From: Inia geoffrensis
Taxonomy: Eukaryota > Chordata > Mammalia > Artiodactyla > Iniidae
DNA: 64,000 nucleotides
Direction of reading: 5' to 3'
Assembly: GCA_036417435.1 (NCBI GenBank)
Contig: CM070903.1
Span: forward strand, 87,875,001 to 87,939,000
Shown: positions 11,933-23,140 of the stretch, piece after piece
Numbering within the stretch: position 1 is the first letter of the stretch
How the letters are laid out: each line of letters begins with the position of its first letter
Notes under the pieces: model-generated
The model's database searches: none
What the model was told of the DNA's origin: nothing
What the model saw: only the letters and a program-made list of their open reading frames with translations
Translations under genes and position numbers: made by a program

Positions 11933-13346
11933 TAATAGAATTACTAAAATTAAAATTAATTATTAAGAAAAAAAATTAAAAAAAAAAAACAATGGATGGA
12001 TAGAACCCTAGGACAAATGGTGGAAGCAAAGCTATACAGACAAGATCTCAAACAGAAGCATACACATACACATTCACAAAAGAGAAAAAGGGGAAAAAAA
12101 TCATAGATCTTGCTCTTGAAGTCCACCACCTCAATTTGGGATGATTCGCTGTCTATTCATGTATTCCACAGATGCAGGGTACATCAAGTTGATTGTGGGG
12201 CTTTAATCCGCTGTTTCTGAGGCTGCTGGGAGAGATTTCTCTTTCTCTTCTTTGTTCTCACAGCTCACAGGGTCTCAGCTTTGGAATTGGCCCTGCCTCT
12301 GCGTGTAGGTCACTGGAGGGCGTCTGTTTTCTGCTCAGACAGGACGGGGTTAAAGGAGCCACTGACTCGGGGGCTCTGGCGCACTCAGGCCAGGGGGGAG
12401 GGAGGGGCACGGCGTGTGGAGCGGGCCTGCGCTGGCAGAGGCCGCGTGACGTTGCACCAGCCTGAGGCCTGCTGTGCGTTCTCTCTGGGAAGATGTCCCT
12501 GGATCCCGGGAAGCTGGCAGTGGCGGGCTGCACAGGCTCCCCGGAAGAGGGGTGTGGATAGTGACCTGTGCTCGCACACAGGCCCCTTGGTGGCGGCAGT
12601 AGCAGCCTTAGCGTCTCCTGCCCGTCTCTGGGCTCCGTGCTTTTAGCCACGGCTCGCGCCCGTCTCTGGGGTCTGCGCTTTTAGCCGCGGCTCGTGCCCG
12701 TCTCTGCAGTTCCTTTAAGCAGTGCTCTTAAACCCCTCTCCTCGCGCACCAGGAAACAAAGAGGGAAGAAAAAGTCTCTTGCCTCTTCGGCAGGTGCAGA
12801 CTTTTCCCCGGACTCCCTCCCGGCTAGCCGTGGTGCACTAACCCCCTGCAGGCTGTGTTCACGCCGCCAACCCCAGTCCTCTCCCTGCGCTCTGACCGAA
12901 AGCCGAGCCTCAGCTCGCAGCCCCGCCCGCCCCGGCGGGTGAGCCGACAAGCCTCTCTGGCTGGTGAGTGCCGGTCGGCACCGATCCTCTATGCAGGAAT
13001 CTCTGCTTTGCGCTCCGCACCCCTGTTGCTGTGCTCTTCTCCGCGGCTTCGAAGCTCCCCCCTCCGCCTACCGCAGTCTCCGCCCACAAAGGGGCTTCCT
13101 AGTGTGTGGAGACTTTTCTTCCTTCACAGCTCCCTCCCAGTGGTGCAGGTGCCGTCCCTATTCTTTTGTGTCTGTTTTTTCTTTTTCTTCTTTTGCCCTA
13201 CCCAGGTACGTGGGGAGTTTCTTGCCTTTTGGAAGGTCTGAGGTCTTCTGCCAGCATTCAGTAGGTGTTCTGTAGGAGTTGTTCCATGTGTAGATGTATT
13301 TCTGGTGTATCTGTGGGGAGGAAGGTGATCTCCACGTCTTACTCTT

Positions 13347-13356
13347 CCGCCATCTT
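13347..13356 (-). promoter_or_regulatory. YY1-type site at the L1 5' end
   Basis: The minus strand reads AAGATGGCGG twelve bases inside the element. This matches the YY1 core found at the start of mammalian L1s, where it positions transcription initiation at base 1. Its survival marks a true 5' end. Activity is inferred. Confidence 0.65.
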
Positions 13357-13368
13357 CCCAGCACCCCT

Positions 13369-13383
13369 CATATTTCCCTTTTT
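13369..13383 (+). repeat. TSD, right copy, of the minus-strand L1
   Basis: Exact copy of the 15-mer at 5668-5682, next to the L1 5' end. Confidence 0.9.
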
Positions 13384-13801
13384 ATATGTTAAAGTTTAAA
13401 TATATAGATGTTAATTTGACAGTTAACCATCACCTTCCCCCTGAAGGTGAAGGAGTACCAACTAGCCTCAGGCCAAACTATGTAGGGATCCTCTCTCCTG
13501 CTCTAGTTCTGTCAGCACTGCTGACACAACCGTATTTGGCAAGTGAGCATTGGATGGCAGAAGTCCAAGGAATTATTTAAATAATAACTGAGGGTCAAGC
13601 TACTTACACGCACTTCTTAAAAATAAACTTTTTTTTTAAAGTGAAGTACTATATATGTTCAGAAAAAAATACAAATAAGTACATAGCTAGATGAGTTATC
13701 ACAAAATAAGCACCACATGTAAGCATCACCTAGTCACAAAATATAACCAGCACCCCAGAAGCCTCACTCATATCTTTTCATATTCACTCATAACATAGCA
13801 A

Positions 13802-13818
13802 TCATTATCCTAATTTCT
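13802..13818 (+). repeat. TSD, left copy, of nested SINE
   Basis: The 17-bp sequence tcattatcctaatttct recurs exactly at 13945-13961. Confidence 0.9.
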
Positions 13819-13944
13819 TTCTTTTTTTTTTTTTTGACTGTGCCACGCAGCTTGAGGGAATTTACTTCCCCAACCAGGGATCAAACCCGGGGCCCTGGCA
13901 GTGAGAGCACGAATTCCTAATCACTGAACCACCAGGGAATTCCC
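13819..13944 (-). mobile_element. tRNA-derived CHR-type SINE nested in old L1
   Basis: On the minus strand it begins gggaattccctggtggttcag and runs through a tRNA-like head to an A tail (T-run at about 13820-13836 on the plus strand). Perfect 17-bp TSDs at 13802-13818 and 13945-13961 date the insertion after the surrounding L1 fragment. Confidence 0.9.
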
Positions 13945-14705
13945 TCATTATCCTAATTTCTAATACCATAGACAACTTCCCCCCCCTTTTTTTTTGTATT
14001 ATTGTTTTGTATCTGGCTTTTTTTCTTCTCAACATAATATTTGTCCAATTAGCCATTATAAATATACCACAATTTCTAAATTCACATTATTTTTTATAAA
14101 CTGTGGAGATGTTTTCAGTTTAGGGCTATTACAAATAATGCTGCCATAGACATACTTATATATGGTTTTTGGTGTGCATATGTGTGCATTTCTGTTGGAT
14201 GTATGTCTAGGAGTGAAATTGCTAGACCATACAGTGTGCTTATATTCATAATATACTAACAGAGACTACCAAATAGCATTCTAAAGTGGTTGTATGATTT
14301 TTGTTCTTATCAGCAGTGTATGTATCTGCACTTCATCCTCACCAACACATGTTATCAGTCCTTTTAATTTGAGCCCTTGAGAAGGTGTGTGATGGTGTCT
14401 CATTTGGTTTTAGTTTACATTTCTCTGATGCCTAATTAAGTTGAACATCTTGTATATCTTTTTTAGTGAAATGTTAGTTCAAGTGTCTTGTCCATTTTTT
14501 ATTTCATCATTTATGCTTTTACTTATTGAATTGTGAGAGTATTTTATACATTCTGGATACTAGCTCTTTGCCAGTTACAGTTGTATCTTCTCCCAGTGTG
14601 TGACTTGTCTTTTTCTCTCTTCATGGTGTCATCTGATGAACAGAAATTCCTAATTTTAATGTAGTTCAATTCATATATTTTTTTTCCTTTTATGGTTAAT
14701 GTATT

Positions 14706-16309
14706 TTGTACTGTGTAAGAACTCTTTTCACACCTTATCTACATACCTTGAAAGAGAATACGGAATGCTTTTCCCGCCCACCCAGAAAGTTTACTCACTT
14801 TCTTTGTTGTTTGTAACCAATGGGAGACTAACATGGACAATGCACTTTTGAAGGTATAGGGCCAGGGACTTTTTTTTGAGAATCAGGGACTCTCTGTAGT
14901 CATTTTGTCTATTAATACCACCTTTTTAACCTGCCTCATGGTCAAACCAGACACGTTTAGTCATATCGGATTGTGTAATCTTCCTCTTGAGGAAGGAGGG
15001 GAGGAGGAAAGGGTTATGCTTATCCAGAATAAATTTGTGTCGAGGTCATCATATACCCTCTCATCAGCAGTGGGGTATGCAAGACTGGCAGCAAGTACCA
15101 AAATCACATCCAAGAAAGAGCATCAAGGATATCAACCCAGGGGACCACATCCATTTGTGTTTTCAGAGAAAGATGGGCCTGGGTTGAGTACCAGTTCATC
15201 AGTAACCTTGTTAAAGAACTAGAAGGTGGTTTGGGCCAATCCAGGAGGGAGTGGCTGTAATTTCCTATGACTGGCTTAAATACGTTTCTGGAACAAGTCA
15301 CATGAGTAGAACAATGGCATGGAACATATCTGGAAGTGCTCATTTTCAGACGTATTTCCCACATATTTTCTTTATGTGTTAGGCTATTCCTATATCAATA
15401 AAATCCTCTTAAGATTTAATCTACTATGGTAAACATGACCATAATCTTAACAGTGTATGATTCTCTTTCACAGTCTCCCATAAACATGGAAGTACTTTTT
15501 ATTTCTGAGAGTCCTGTTTATATCCAGGGGCATTAGCATTGTGTTTCCCTAAGTACAGCAGGGAAATGTGTGATTCTGTCTTTTTTTCCTTCTTCATTAG
15601 AGAATGCTATTTATAGCCTTCCAAGGGTACTAACACAATTTCTTGTCAGAGAGGAGAAGGCTAAGGATTCTAAGATAGCTCTGCCTTTCCCTGCCCTCAG
15701 CCTTGTTTAGAACACTGTTCACCTTTGGAGGAGTGAGATCCTGTAATCCTTCCTGGTTGTAGTTGGCAGCCATTCTCCATATTGGTAGCCAAGTATGTGT
15801 ATCTTCTGTGTATTTTATCAGGTGAAAGACAGAACTTTAAGAGTCTGTGGGCCTCCAAAGGAAAAATAAGTCAAGGAGCTATTTGGTACTCTTGGTTAGA
15901 ATGCTCCACCAGCTGTTCCTTTTATGGCTTTCTTATTCCCATAACTTTCTTCCCCCAGTTTTCGTTCATTTCCTTTCCCCAGTTACAGCTTTGCACATCT
16001 CCTGACATTGGCTAGTGTCCTCTTGTTATTGACTTTGGCTGCTCTTGGAACCTTGCCTCTTGGATTGCATGTTGTGCTGCCTCCTGTTTCTTTAGATGGT
16101 AGAATCTCTCTACTTATAGGCAAATGAGGTTCAAAAATATCTACTCGTATTGGTGGGATGGAACTCAAATACTTCTTTCCTATCAATCCCCACTTGTCTC
16201 CCTACCACATTCCACCCCAAATTATACTGAACTATTTCTAGATTTCTAAATATATCCCTCCCACCCCTTCCTCCATCTGCCTCTCCTCTTGGTGATGCGG
16301 ACCTAGTAC
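14706..16309. other. Unique DNA, no gene recognised
   Basis: Frames of 105, 86 and 77 codons occur at 14905-15222, 15104-15364 and 15782-16015. None resembles a known family, and the first two overlap on opposite strands. No splice-flanked coding block or repeat could be supported. Confidence 0.4.
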
Positions 16310-16680
16310 ACACTGCCTATTCTGCTTGGAAGCCTTTCTGTCTCCATCCCCTCTTATCGTATGCTGCTTATATTTATCCTTCACAACTCACTTCAAGAAC
16401 CAAGCTTCTCAGGAAGATTTGTAGTTGCTTTTCCAACCCAATCCTGATCACCTAAGTTGTCTTAGGAGCCTTTTCTGTGGATCCCCATAGCTTATTGTGT
16501 GTACCTCAGACTCTGTTTAGTTATGTGTCTACTCGTCTGTCTCTCAGACTAGACTCTAAGTTTCTTGAAGTCAGGGAAACCCATATTTTTCCTTGTTGAT
16601 TTCCCAACTCTTGTGCCAATGCCTGGCACACAGCTAGCAAAATATGTTTGTTGATTGTTGAATGATGAACTGAAAGAAGA
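16310..16680 (+). repeat. L2 LINE 3' fragment
   Basis: The ordered blocks tctgcttggaagcc, tctaagtttcttgaagtcaggg, ccaatgcctggcacacag and the tail tttgttgattgttgaatga follow the L2 3' end in plus orientation. It has no ORF. Confidence 0.75.
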
Positions 16681-17277
16681 AGCTCTGAAAAACAGCAGAA
16701 TGTCTTACAGATTAATACTGAACTCTTTTAAATTAATTTGTTATTTCATTTTGGATCTTTTCAAATATTTCCCCTCAAGACTCTACTAATGCTTCACTGT
16801 ACACATCCTAATAGAAAGAAATTGGCTTATTTTTGGCCTTATTAATAGAGAAAAAAACATTAATTTGCTTTCCACTAATTTCAAATTTGTGAAAATATAA
16901 ACAAGGACTGAGCTCAAGCTTAACAAATATGTGTCAAAGATGGTACAATTTAATCTTGCAGGCAAGAATGTTTAAATTATTCAATGAAACAAATAGCTAA
17001 GTATTAATTTAGAGAAAAGCAATTCATATGGTGGTTACCACTCATTCTCATATATTTATTAAGTTTATAAATTGTAAATATAAAATAAAATTTATAGAAT
17101 AAAGAGGGAGACCAAAGACTTCTGCAAAGACTTCTGCTAAGTTACATTTTTTTAGCTGTTAGCTGATACCCTTGAAAGCAACAGAACAATTTCAGGATGT
17201 TTGAGAACATCTCAGACAACATGAACAGTTTTTGACCAGTTCATGATAATGAATCTTATTGTAAAGAGTATGTTTAA
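16681..17277. other. Unique AT-rich DNA
   Basis: No gene or clearly assignable repeat. Confidence 0.4.
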
Positions 17278-17462
17278 AGCCAGAAGATCTCTCTGCCACC
17301 AGGTACCTGCATGACTTTAAGCAACTTATTCAACCTCTATAAGACTCAACTTCCTCATTAGAAAAATATAACTGCCCTAAGGATTACAGAAATAAAAAGT
17401 ATGACTACTAGAATGCTCGGCCCAGAGTGACATTCAGTGCTAGTAGATATTATTATTATACT
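17278..17462 (+). repeat. MIR SINE remnant
   Basis: The order ctgcatgactttaagcaactt, caacttcctcattagaaaaat and cccagagtgacattcagtgc, with a short ATT-repeat end, matches MIR in plus orientation. Confidence 0.75.
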
Positions 17463-17664
17463 AAACTGATCTAAATTAATGAGAGTCTTTTATGTCTTCA
17501 AAGTTTTTCTAGTACTTCCTGATAATGATTGCAATTATATTTTCTTCAAGGTAGGCAAAAGATAAACAATACCTTTTTATTTTTAATCATTAGATTCCAT
17601 GATATATTGATTTGCTCCATGAGCAGTCATCTGTTGCTGTTACTGTTTTGCTTTGTTTTTAATC

Positions 17665-17700
17665 TAACCCTATCCTTAACCTTAATCCTAACCCTTTCCT
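17665..17700 (+). repeat. Degenerate telomere-like hexamers (TAACCC-type)
   Basis: Six consecutive in-register hexamers: TAACCC, TATCCT, TAACCT, TAATCC, TAACCC, TTTCCT. By direct count, 29 of 36 bases match (TAACCC)6. This could be a decayed interstitial telomeric repeat or a chance pyrimidine-rich run. Confidence 0.45.
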
Positions 17701-17812
17701 TTGAGAAACTCCTACCTTTTATATGGGTTGGGTAGATTAAACCCAATCCCCTTCACTTTGGGAAGCTCATCCTTTTTATATGGCTTAGGTGAATTGAACA
17801 CAACCACCTGCC
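17699..17812 (+). repeat. Imperfect 57-bp tandem duplication
   Basis: ctttgagaaactcctacc followed by ttttatatgggttgggtaga (copy 1) is echoed by ctttgggaagctcatcc followed by tttttatatggcttaggtga (copy 2), offset 57 bp. It starts at the last telomere-like hexamer. No known repeat family was recognised. Confidence 0.6.
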
Positions 17813-19284
17813 GTTACCCACAGGTCTGAGCTCAATACCCAGATTCATTCAATAAAAATAGCGTATCTATCTCCCTCCTTCAGTGGTGGATTCATAGTAC
17901 AAACAGTGCCTTCCCTGTTATGTGATACAAGAACATTGGGAGAAAGTAGGACTTTCTTCCTTTCAGATCAAGAGCTATGAGAATACCATAAACTAGAGCT
18001 GCTTTCTCCCATCTTCTTTAGCTACATGGAAGGAGCCATCTGAAGGAGGAGAAAATGAAGTCAAAACATAATATAAAACAGAGATGAATAGAGATAAACC
18101 CTGGATCAAGCCATGGACCTTTCATTTATGCGAAGCAATAAATTGTTTTTTTCCTTGCACTTGAACTATAAACATAAATAGTACTAATATAATTTGCAAT
18201 AGAAAGGGTCCCTGCTAATATACCTCAAAACAGCAGGAAACTGAGGCAGTAGAAGATAAAATTAAAACTAAAATCTTGCTGATTAGTACAACTATTCATG
18301 ATCAAAAAGATCATATTCCAGAAAAACTTTCAGTTTTACTAACATGAATCCTCAAATAACAATGAAAGAATGTACCTCTCCTAGAAAATTAGAAACTCAC
18401 AATATCCATTCTTTTTGTTACTAATTGCAAGCTATGAAAAATGTATTTATAGATAGTGACTCTGATATTAGGAGAAAAAAAAACCAGGCTGGCTCTTTAT
18501 CCTCTTAATTTGGTACTTCCTATCACAAATTTACAAATGGAATGAATAGATCTTTCCTCTTTTTGTTGATCCCCAAATAGCCCAAACCCTCAAAAGAATG
18601 AATACTCTACTGAATATCCTAAAATTATCAGCAGTCTTTGAATCTGAAGTTCAAACCAAAGTGAAGCTGAAAATTCTCAGGAGGGGACAGTGGTGTGGTG
18701 GGAAGGAGGAAATGTGACTATCACCCCTGCCATGGATAAAATTAAAGCCTCTTCTCTTAAAGTCATGTAAATGGTTTTTGTTTGTATCTTCTCCACTACA
18801 GCCTGAGTTTAATATATGATGCACTACTGGTAAGAACTATTCAGGAGTCTTGCCCAACCTATATTATAGGATTACTCGTGGTCTAGAAGTTTTTCACCTT
18901 GTCCACATATTTTCCCTAGGATACTTCCAGTGGATAACTTCTGTATGCGCTCAGAGTTAGGTCTTGAGGTATGAGATGATAGCCACTGCTTACTTCCCCT
19001 TTTGCTTCCCACTTACCTCTCATGCCATGACACCTGGCAGTGGCAGACTCTTTTAATTACTTACTCCAGTTTTCACCTTCAAGGCTGAAAGAATCCTGAC
19101 TTTGTGCGGGATGGCAGTGTACTCAGTCTCAGGGATGGATAGTTGATTAGTCTAAGCCAATTATGGCTGGCCTGGTCCCAGCTTTGCCAGAGGTGGTCTT
19201 CTGACACTGCTGTGGTCCATGAGACCCAAGAATAAATTTGTTTTGGGGTGGTTCTAGAAAAGCTTTTTCTTTCTCAATAAAAAG
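17813..19284. other. Unique DNA, nothing recognised
   Basis: AT-rich sequence without a long open frame or assignable repeat. Confidence 0.4.
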
Positions 19285-19291
19285 AGGCACA

Positions 19292-19507
19292 GGCTTCCCT
19301 GGTGGCGCAGTGGTTGAGAGTCTGCCTGCCGATGCAGGGGACACGGGTTTGTGCCCCGGTCCGGGAAGATTCCACATCCCACGGAGCGGCTTGGGCCCAT
19401 GAGCCATGGCCACTGAGCCTGCGCGGCCGGAGCCTGTGCTCCGCAACAGGAGAGGCCACAACAGTGAGAGGCCCGCGTACCGCAAAAAAAAAAAAAAAAA
19501 AAAAAAA
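19292..19507 (+). mobile_element. CHR-type tRNA-derived SINE
   Basis: Starts ggcttccctggtggcgcag (A-box region tggcgcagtgg), has a B-box-like gggtttgtgcccc, a GC-rich body and a 25-base A tail. A 7-bp TSD aggcaca (19285-19291 and 19508-19514) flanks it. CpGs are largely preserved, suggesting a fairly young cetacean insertion. Open frames across it on both strands are artefacts. Confidence 0.93.
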
Positions 19508-19514
19508 AGGCACA

Positions 19515-21010
19515 CTCTGTCATGGTCACTTTCACTTTTTCATTCTTCCTGGCTTGGAGGTAAATTAGATGTCTAAACAGCAGCAGCCATATAGCAATGA
19601 TGAGCTATGGACATGAGGATGAAAGCTAAATTGCTAAGAATGGCAGAACATGAAGCTGGAAAAGCCTGAGTCCTCTATGTCATTGTTGAGTGGCTGAACC
19701 AGTGCAGCAGCTAGCTTTCATGCCATATTCTTGGCGTGTAAGAAATACACTACTATTTGTTGAAACTACTGTTAGTTGAGTTTATTTCTAATTTGCAACC
19801 AAACCCAATAATAATTTTCACATATGCTGTTTTGGTCTCCTTTGCCTGGAAAACTGAGGGAAGATGTCTCTTCACCTCCTGTTGAACATCAGAATCTCTG
19901 CAGGTTGCTGATACTGGGTGGGCATATCCTGTCCTCTGTGTCCACTGGGTACCATTGTCTCTTTTGAGTCTACCTGTTACCTCCACTGGTCATCATTTCT
20001 TTACTGTAACAATCCTGTGGATGTTCCTATTGCTCATGTCATTCAAACAGTGAGCACATACAGTAGTAAAGACCAAGCACCAAAGTGTATATTCTCAAGC
20101 TTCAGGATGAATATGGTTTGAAATCAGGGAGCAAAAGTGAGTCAGGTCTACACAACAGCGACCCCCATAAAAATGGAGAACCCGTTGCCAGAAATGCTTC
20201 AGGACTGGACTGAGACATATTAACATGTTGTTTCCCTCAAACCAACAAGATTCAACTACTTATTCAACATTTATTTACTAGAGATGAGGAGAAACTGATT
20301 TTCTATTAACAAAAATTGCACACCAAAAAAGGTAACATACTAAACTCACTTCTACTGATTGAAGCAGACTCAATCTTCTAAAGAGGAAAAAGAAGAAAAG
20401 CATTTCTTCCTTTTCTGTCATCCTGGTTCTCTCTTCTATTTTCTTTGTCAATTTTCTTAACCAGAAAACTTTCTGTGAACTATATTAAAGCATTCAACAT
20501 TTGGATAATAAAATATGTCATGTGTTCACTCTAAATAACCTTGTACCATTCCTTTATTTAAGATATGTCAGCTATGATTGCTGATTTCAGGTTCCTCAGA
20601 ATATTCAACAGAATAGATAGGCACATTAAGCAGGATTGTTTGTATGTCCTCTTGGCAAAAGTAATACCAGTTTGCATTTTGCTAGTCCACTGCAGGTGGA
20701 AACCTGAGTTAACAGGCACCTGTTTCTAATTTATCCTGTTGATGCCCTAGTAGTCCTTAAAGACTAACATCCTAGGCAGTTGTCTGGCATGCCCCTAAAT
20801 CTAGTTTCAAATGAGTCGAAGTCATTGGAGAAATGCAGAGGGAGGAGAAAGAAGGGCATCTACACTGTCCAGAGGGAAATCCTCTGGACTGCTGGGTGCT
20901 GAGCTCTCTTGGTGTGGGTGTTTCTGCCTGCAGGCCTGAAAGGAAAGAGCACAGCTCCCGACAGAATGTGTCATATCACCACAGGATGAATTCTGATTCG
21001 AGCTTATTAC
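19515..21010. other. Unique DNA, no gene recognised
   Basis: No gene-like frame or clear repeat. Frames of 60-77 codons occur on both strands without family resemblance. Confidence 0.4.
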
Positions 21011-21024
21011 AAAAATTCAGAATC

Positions 21025-21232
21025 GGGCTGCCCTGGTGGCGCAGTGGTTGAGAGTCCTCCTGCCGATGCAGGGGACACAGGTTCGTGCCCCGGTCCGGGA
21101 AGATCCCACATGCCGCGGAGCGGCTGGGCACGTGAGCCATGGCCGCTGAGCCTGCGCATCTGGAGCCTGTGCTCTGCAATGGGAGAGGCCACAGCAGTGG
21201 GAGGCCCGAGTATCGCAAAAAAAAAAAAAAAA
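21025..21232 (+). mobile_element. CHR-type tRNA-derived SINE
   Basis: Begins gggctgccctggtggcgcag, with a B box ggttcgtgccc and a pure A tail. A perfect 14-bp TSD aaaaattcagaatc lies at 21011-21024 and 21233-21246. Body differences from the 19292 copy (for example gcgcatctggag) are substitutions at CpG-rich positions. Confidence 0.95.
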
Positions 21233-21378
21233 AAAAATTCAGAATCTTCAGCTAAATCAATTAGAACGAAATAGTATATCTGCTTCATTTTAAAAATTCA
21301 GAAAGCTAAACATTTATTGGGAATCTATTATATATTAAGCACTGTGCTAAAAAGTGTAGGTGATATTATGAGTATCAA

Positions 21379-21568
21379 GAGGGCTTCCCTGGTGGCGCAG
21401 TGGTTGAGAGTCCGCCTGCCTATACAGGGGACATGGGTTCGTGCCCCGGTACGGGAAGATCCCACATGCCGCGGAGCGGCTGGGCCCGTGAGCCATGGCC
21501 CCTGGGCTTGCGCGTCCGGAGCCTGTGCTCCGGAACGGGAGAGGCCACAACAGTGAGAGGCCCGAAAA
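21379..21568 (+). mobile_element. CHR-type SINE with minimal A tail
   Basis: Head and body match the neighbouring copies, but the element stops at gagaggcccgaaaa with only four A residues. TSD gagtatcaa lies at 21370-21378 and 21569-21577. The lost 3' tract (gcgtaccgc plus A tail) suggests internal priming or tail contraction. Confidence 0.9.
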
Positions 21569-21577
21569 GAGTATCAA

Positions 21578-22791
21578 CAAAAGAGTTACTGAACAAATCA
21601 CAATGGGATTGAAATTGAAGCAAAATGTGACAATAATTGGATGATAGGCAAAATAAAAATGAAAATCATAATAACCGAATTAATATGTGCATTATTTGTT
21701 GTCTTCAACAACACTGATTTCACTCTGGGTGCTATGTTATTTTAAACTTCATAATATAACCCTGTATCAGCCTCCAGCTAATAATAGGATGAATAAAGAG
21801 GATTTAGGCCCACTCAATATTCTAGAGGAAGTGAAAAATAATGTATAATATTTTAAGAAGTGAATTACCAGCAACTTTCTACAACTCAGCTGACATTCAG
21901 CACACAAGTCTACATTTATTTGGCCTCAGGAAATTATTATAACTGTAAGGAAAGCAAAATCAAAGATATACATTTTTACACTTGGGCAAAAATCTGAGAA
22001 GTGTCATTTTTTTTACTAAAATTTGGGGCCATAATTTTTAAAATGTTCTTTCACCAAACTAGCTCTGACTGTATTGGGTCACTTTGAGAGAAGTGATGGT
22101 TCTATCATAAGTAAAATTGTTGGGAAGAAAAATTTCTTCAGGACCATGAACAACAGCTGCTGTCCCATGGAAATAACTGGGCCTTTTGAATTGCATTATG
22201 GAAGACTTTTTGTAATATATTACAGCTTCACAAGAGAGGCCTTAAGCTTTTCTAGCAAGAAGACATTAAGAGCAATAATACTCTTTGAAAGGAATCTTTG
22301 AAATGAATTTCTTCAGAACATTCAGGACACAGAAATAACTAATATAGCTATTTAAATACCTTGTCATATATGCAAATTATCAGTGAATATATAGTATTAG
22401 ATAATCTTCACTTTATACAATAGATTAGTTTAAATAAGGTCAGATTAAAAAATTTGTATAGAGAATCTTATTTTTGCTGTTTCTTTAAAATTAGAATATA
22501 TTTCCATTTGGAGGAAAAAAGTGTCACTAAATACTTAAACATCTTTGATAAAAAAACAAAACCTAGTGGTCAAGTCCATGCTATACTCACCATCATGTTT
22601 CATAAACAGTAAAGATCTGTGGAAAGACAAAGTTCTTACTAAGCAACTCATTCATATTTTTTGAATCAAATTCTCTTCCTTCTGTTCTTTCACAACTTTA
22701 AGAGAATCCTTGAGGTACCTTCTATTCCTGTTGCCCTAGCCTGTTTATATATTCTCCCTGCTGTATCAGGCATTCCCTTAGCACTGCATTC
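21578..22791. other. Unique AT-rich DNA
   Basis: No gene is recognised. A 75-codon frame at 22074-22301 has no family resemblance. Confidence 0.4.
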
Positions 22792-22807
22792 AAGGATACC
22801 TAAAATT

Positions 22808-23124
22808 GGGCTTCCCTAGTGGCGCAGTGGTTAAGAATCTGCCTGCCAATGCAGGGAACATGGGTTCAAGTCCTGGTCTAGGAAGATCCCACATGCCACA
22901 CAGCAACTGAGCCCATGTGCCACAACTACTGAGCCCACGTATCATGACTAGTGAAGCCCGCACACCTAGAGCCCATGCTCTGCAACAAGAGAAACCACCA
23001 CAATGAGTAGCCTGTGCACCACAACGCTCGCCGCAACTAGAGAAAGCCCACGTGCACCAACGAAGACCCAACGTAGCCAAAAATAAAAATAAATAAATAA
23101 GTAAATAAATGTATAATTTAAAAA
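22808..23124 (+). mobile_element. Long CHR-type SINE (about 315 bp)
   Basis: The tRNA-like head gggcttccctagtggcgcag is followed by the longer body of tandemly related gagcccatgtgccacaacta-like units, and ends in an (AAAT)n-rich tail. A 16-bp TSD, aaggatacctaaaatt (22792-22807) versus aaggatacctgaaatt (23125-23140), differs by one base. CpG decay is greater than in the short-body copies, so it is probably older. Confidence 0.93.
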
Positions 23125-23140
23125 AAGGATACCTGAAATT

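Larger units (their letters stand above)
5683..13368 (-). mobile_element. Full-length LINE-1 (about 7.7 kb), ORFs broken
   Basis: A complete non-LTR retrotransposon on the minus strand. In its own direction it has a 5' start ggggtgctgggaagatggcgg at 13368, a CpG-rich 5'UTR with internal microsatellites, ORF1 (10819-9927), ORF2 (9868-6054), a 3'UTR and an A tail (T-run at 5681-5691). A 15-bp perfect TSD brackets it. The inferred first-strand nick on the plus strand is TTTTT/AT, close to the usual L1 endonuclease site. Both ORFs carry frameshifts and stops, so it cannot now move itself. Intact 5' ends are a minority among L1 copies. Confidence 0.93.
10820..13368 (-). promoter_or_regulatory. L1 5'UTR with CpG-rich internal promoter region
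   Basis: About 2.5 kb upstream of ORF1 in the element's orientation. The distal part (about 13340-12260) is GC- and CpG-rich, unlike the surrounding AT-rich DNA, and is where L1s keep their internal pol II promoter. It is followed by two related units, each ending in a purine/pyrimidine microsatellite (unit anchors at 12113 and 11784), then the ORF1-proximal leader. The open frames seen on both strands at 12.2-13.3 kb come from high GC content and are not genes. Confidence 0.8.
13622..14705 (-). mobile_element. Ancient L1 3' region
   Basis: Read on the plus strand this is the reverse complement of an old L1 3' ORF2/3'UTR. Diagnostic stretches are caccccagaagcctcactca, gggctattacaaataatgctgcc, taggagtgaaattgctagacc, and then the catttctctgatgcctaat and ctctttgccagttacag tracts, in the normal order. 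It is heavily diverged and interrupted by the SINE at 13819-13944. Confidence 0.8.

Noticed and set aside
11257..11966. Phe/Leu/Pro-rich and Lys/Glu-rich frames
   Set aside because: Translation of GGAA/GAAA microsatellites in the L1 5'UTR.
12193..13275. Several 75-130 codon frames on both strands in the GC-rich block
   Set aside because: The block is the CpG-rich L1 5'UTR. High GC lowers stop frequency on both strands, and none of the peptides resembles a protein family.
17665..17700. Proximity to a chromosome end
   Set aside because: Only 36 bp of degenerate hexamers, with ordinary intergenic DNA on both sides. At most an interstitial relic.
19292..19340. Possible tRNA genes at the SINE heads
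   Set aside because: A- and B-box matches exist in all the SINEs, but no cloverleaf completes, and TSDs and A tails show they are retroposed SINEs.
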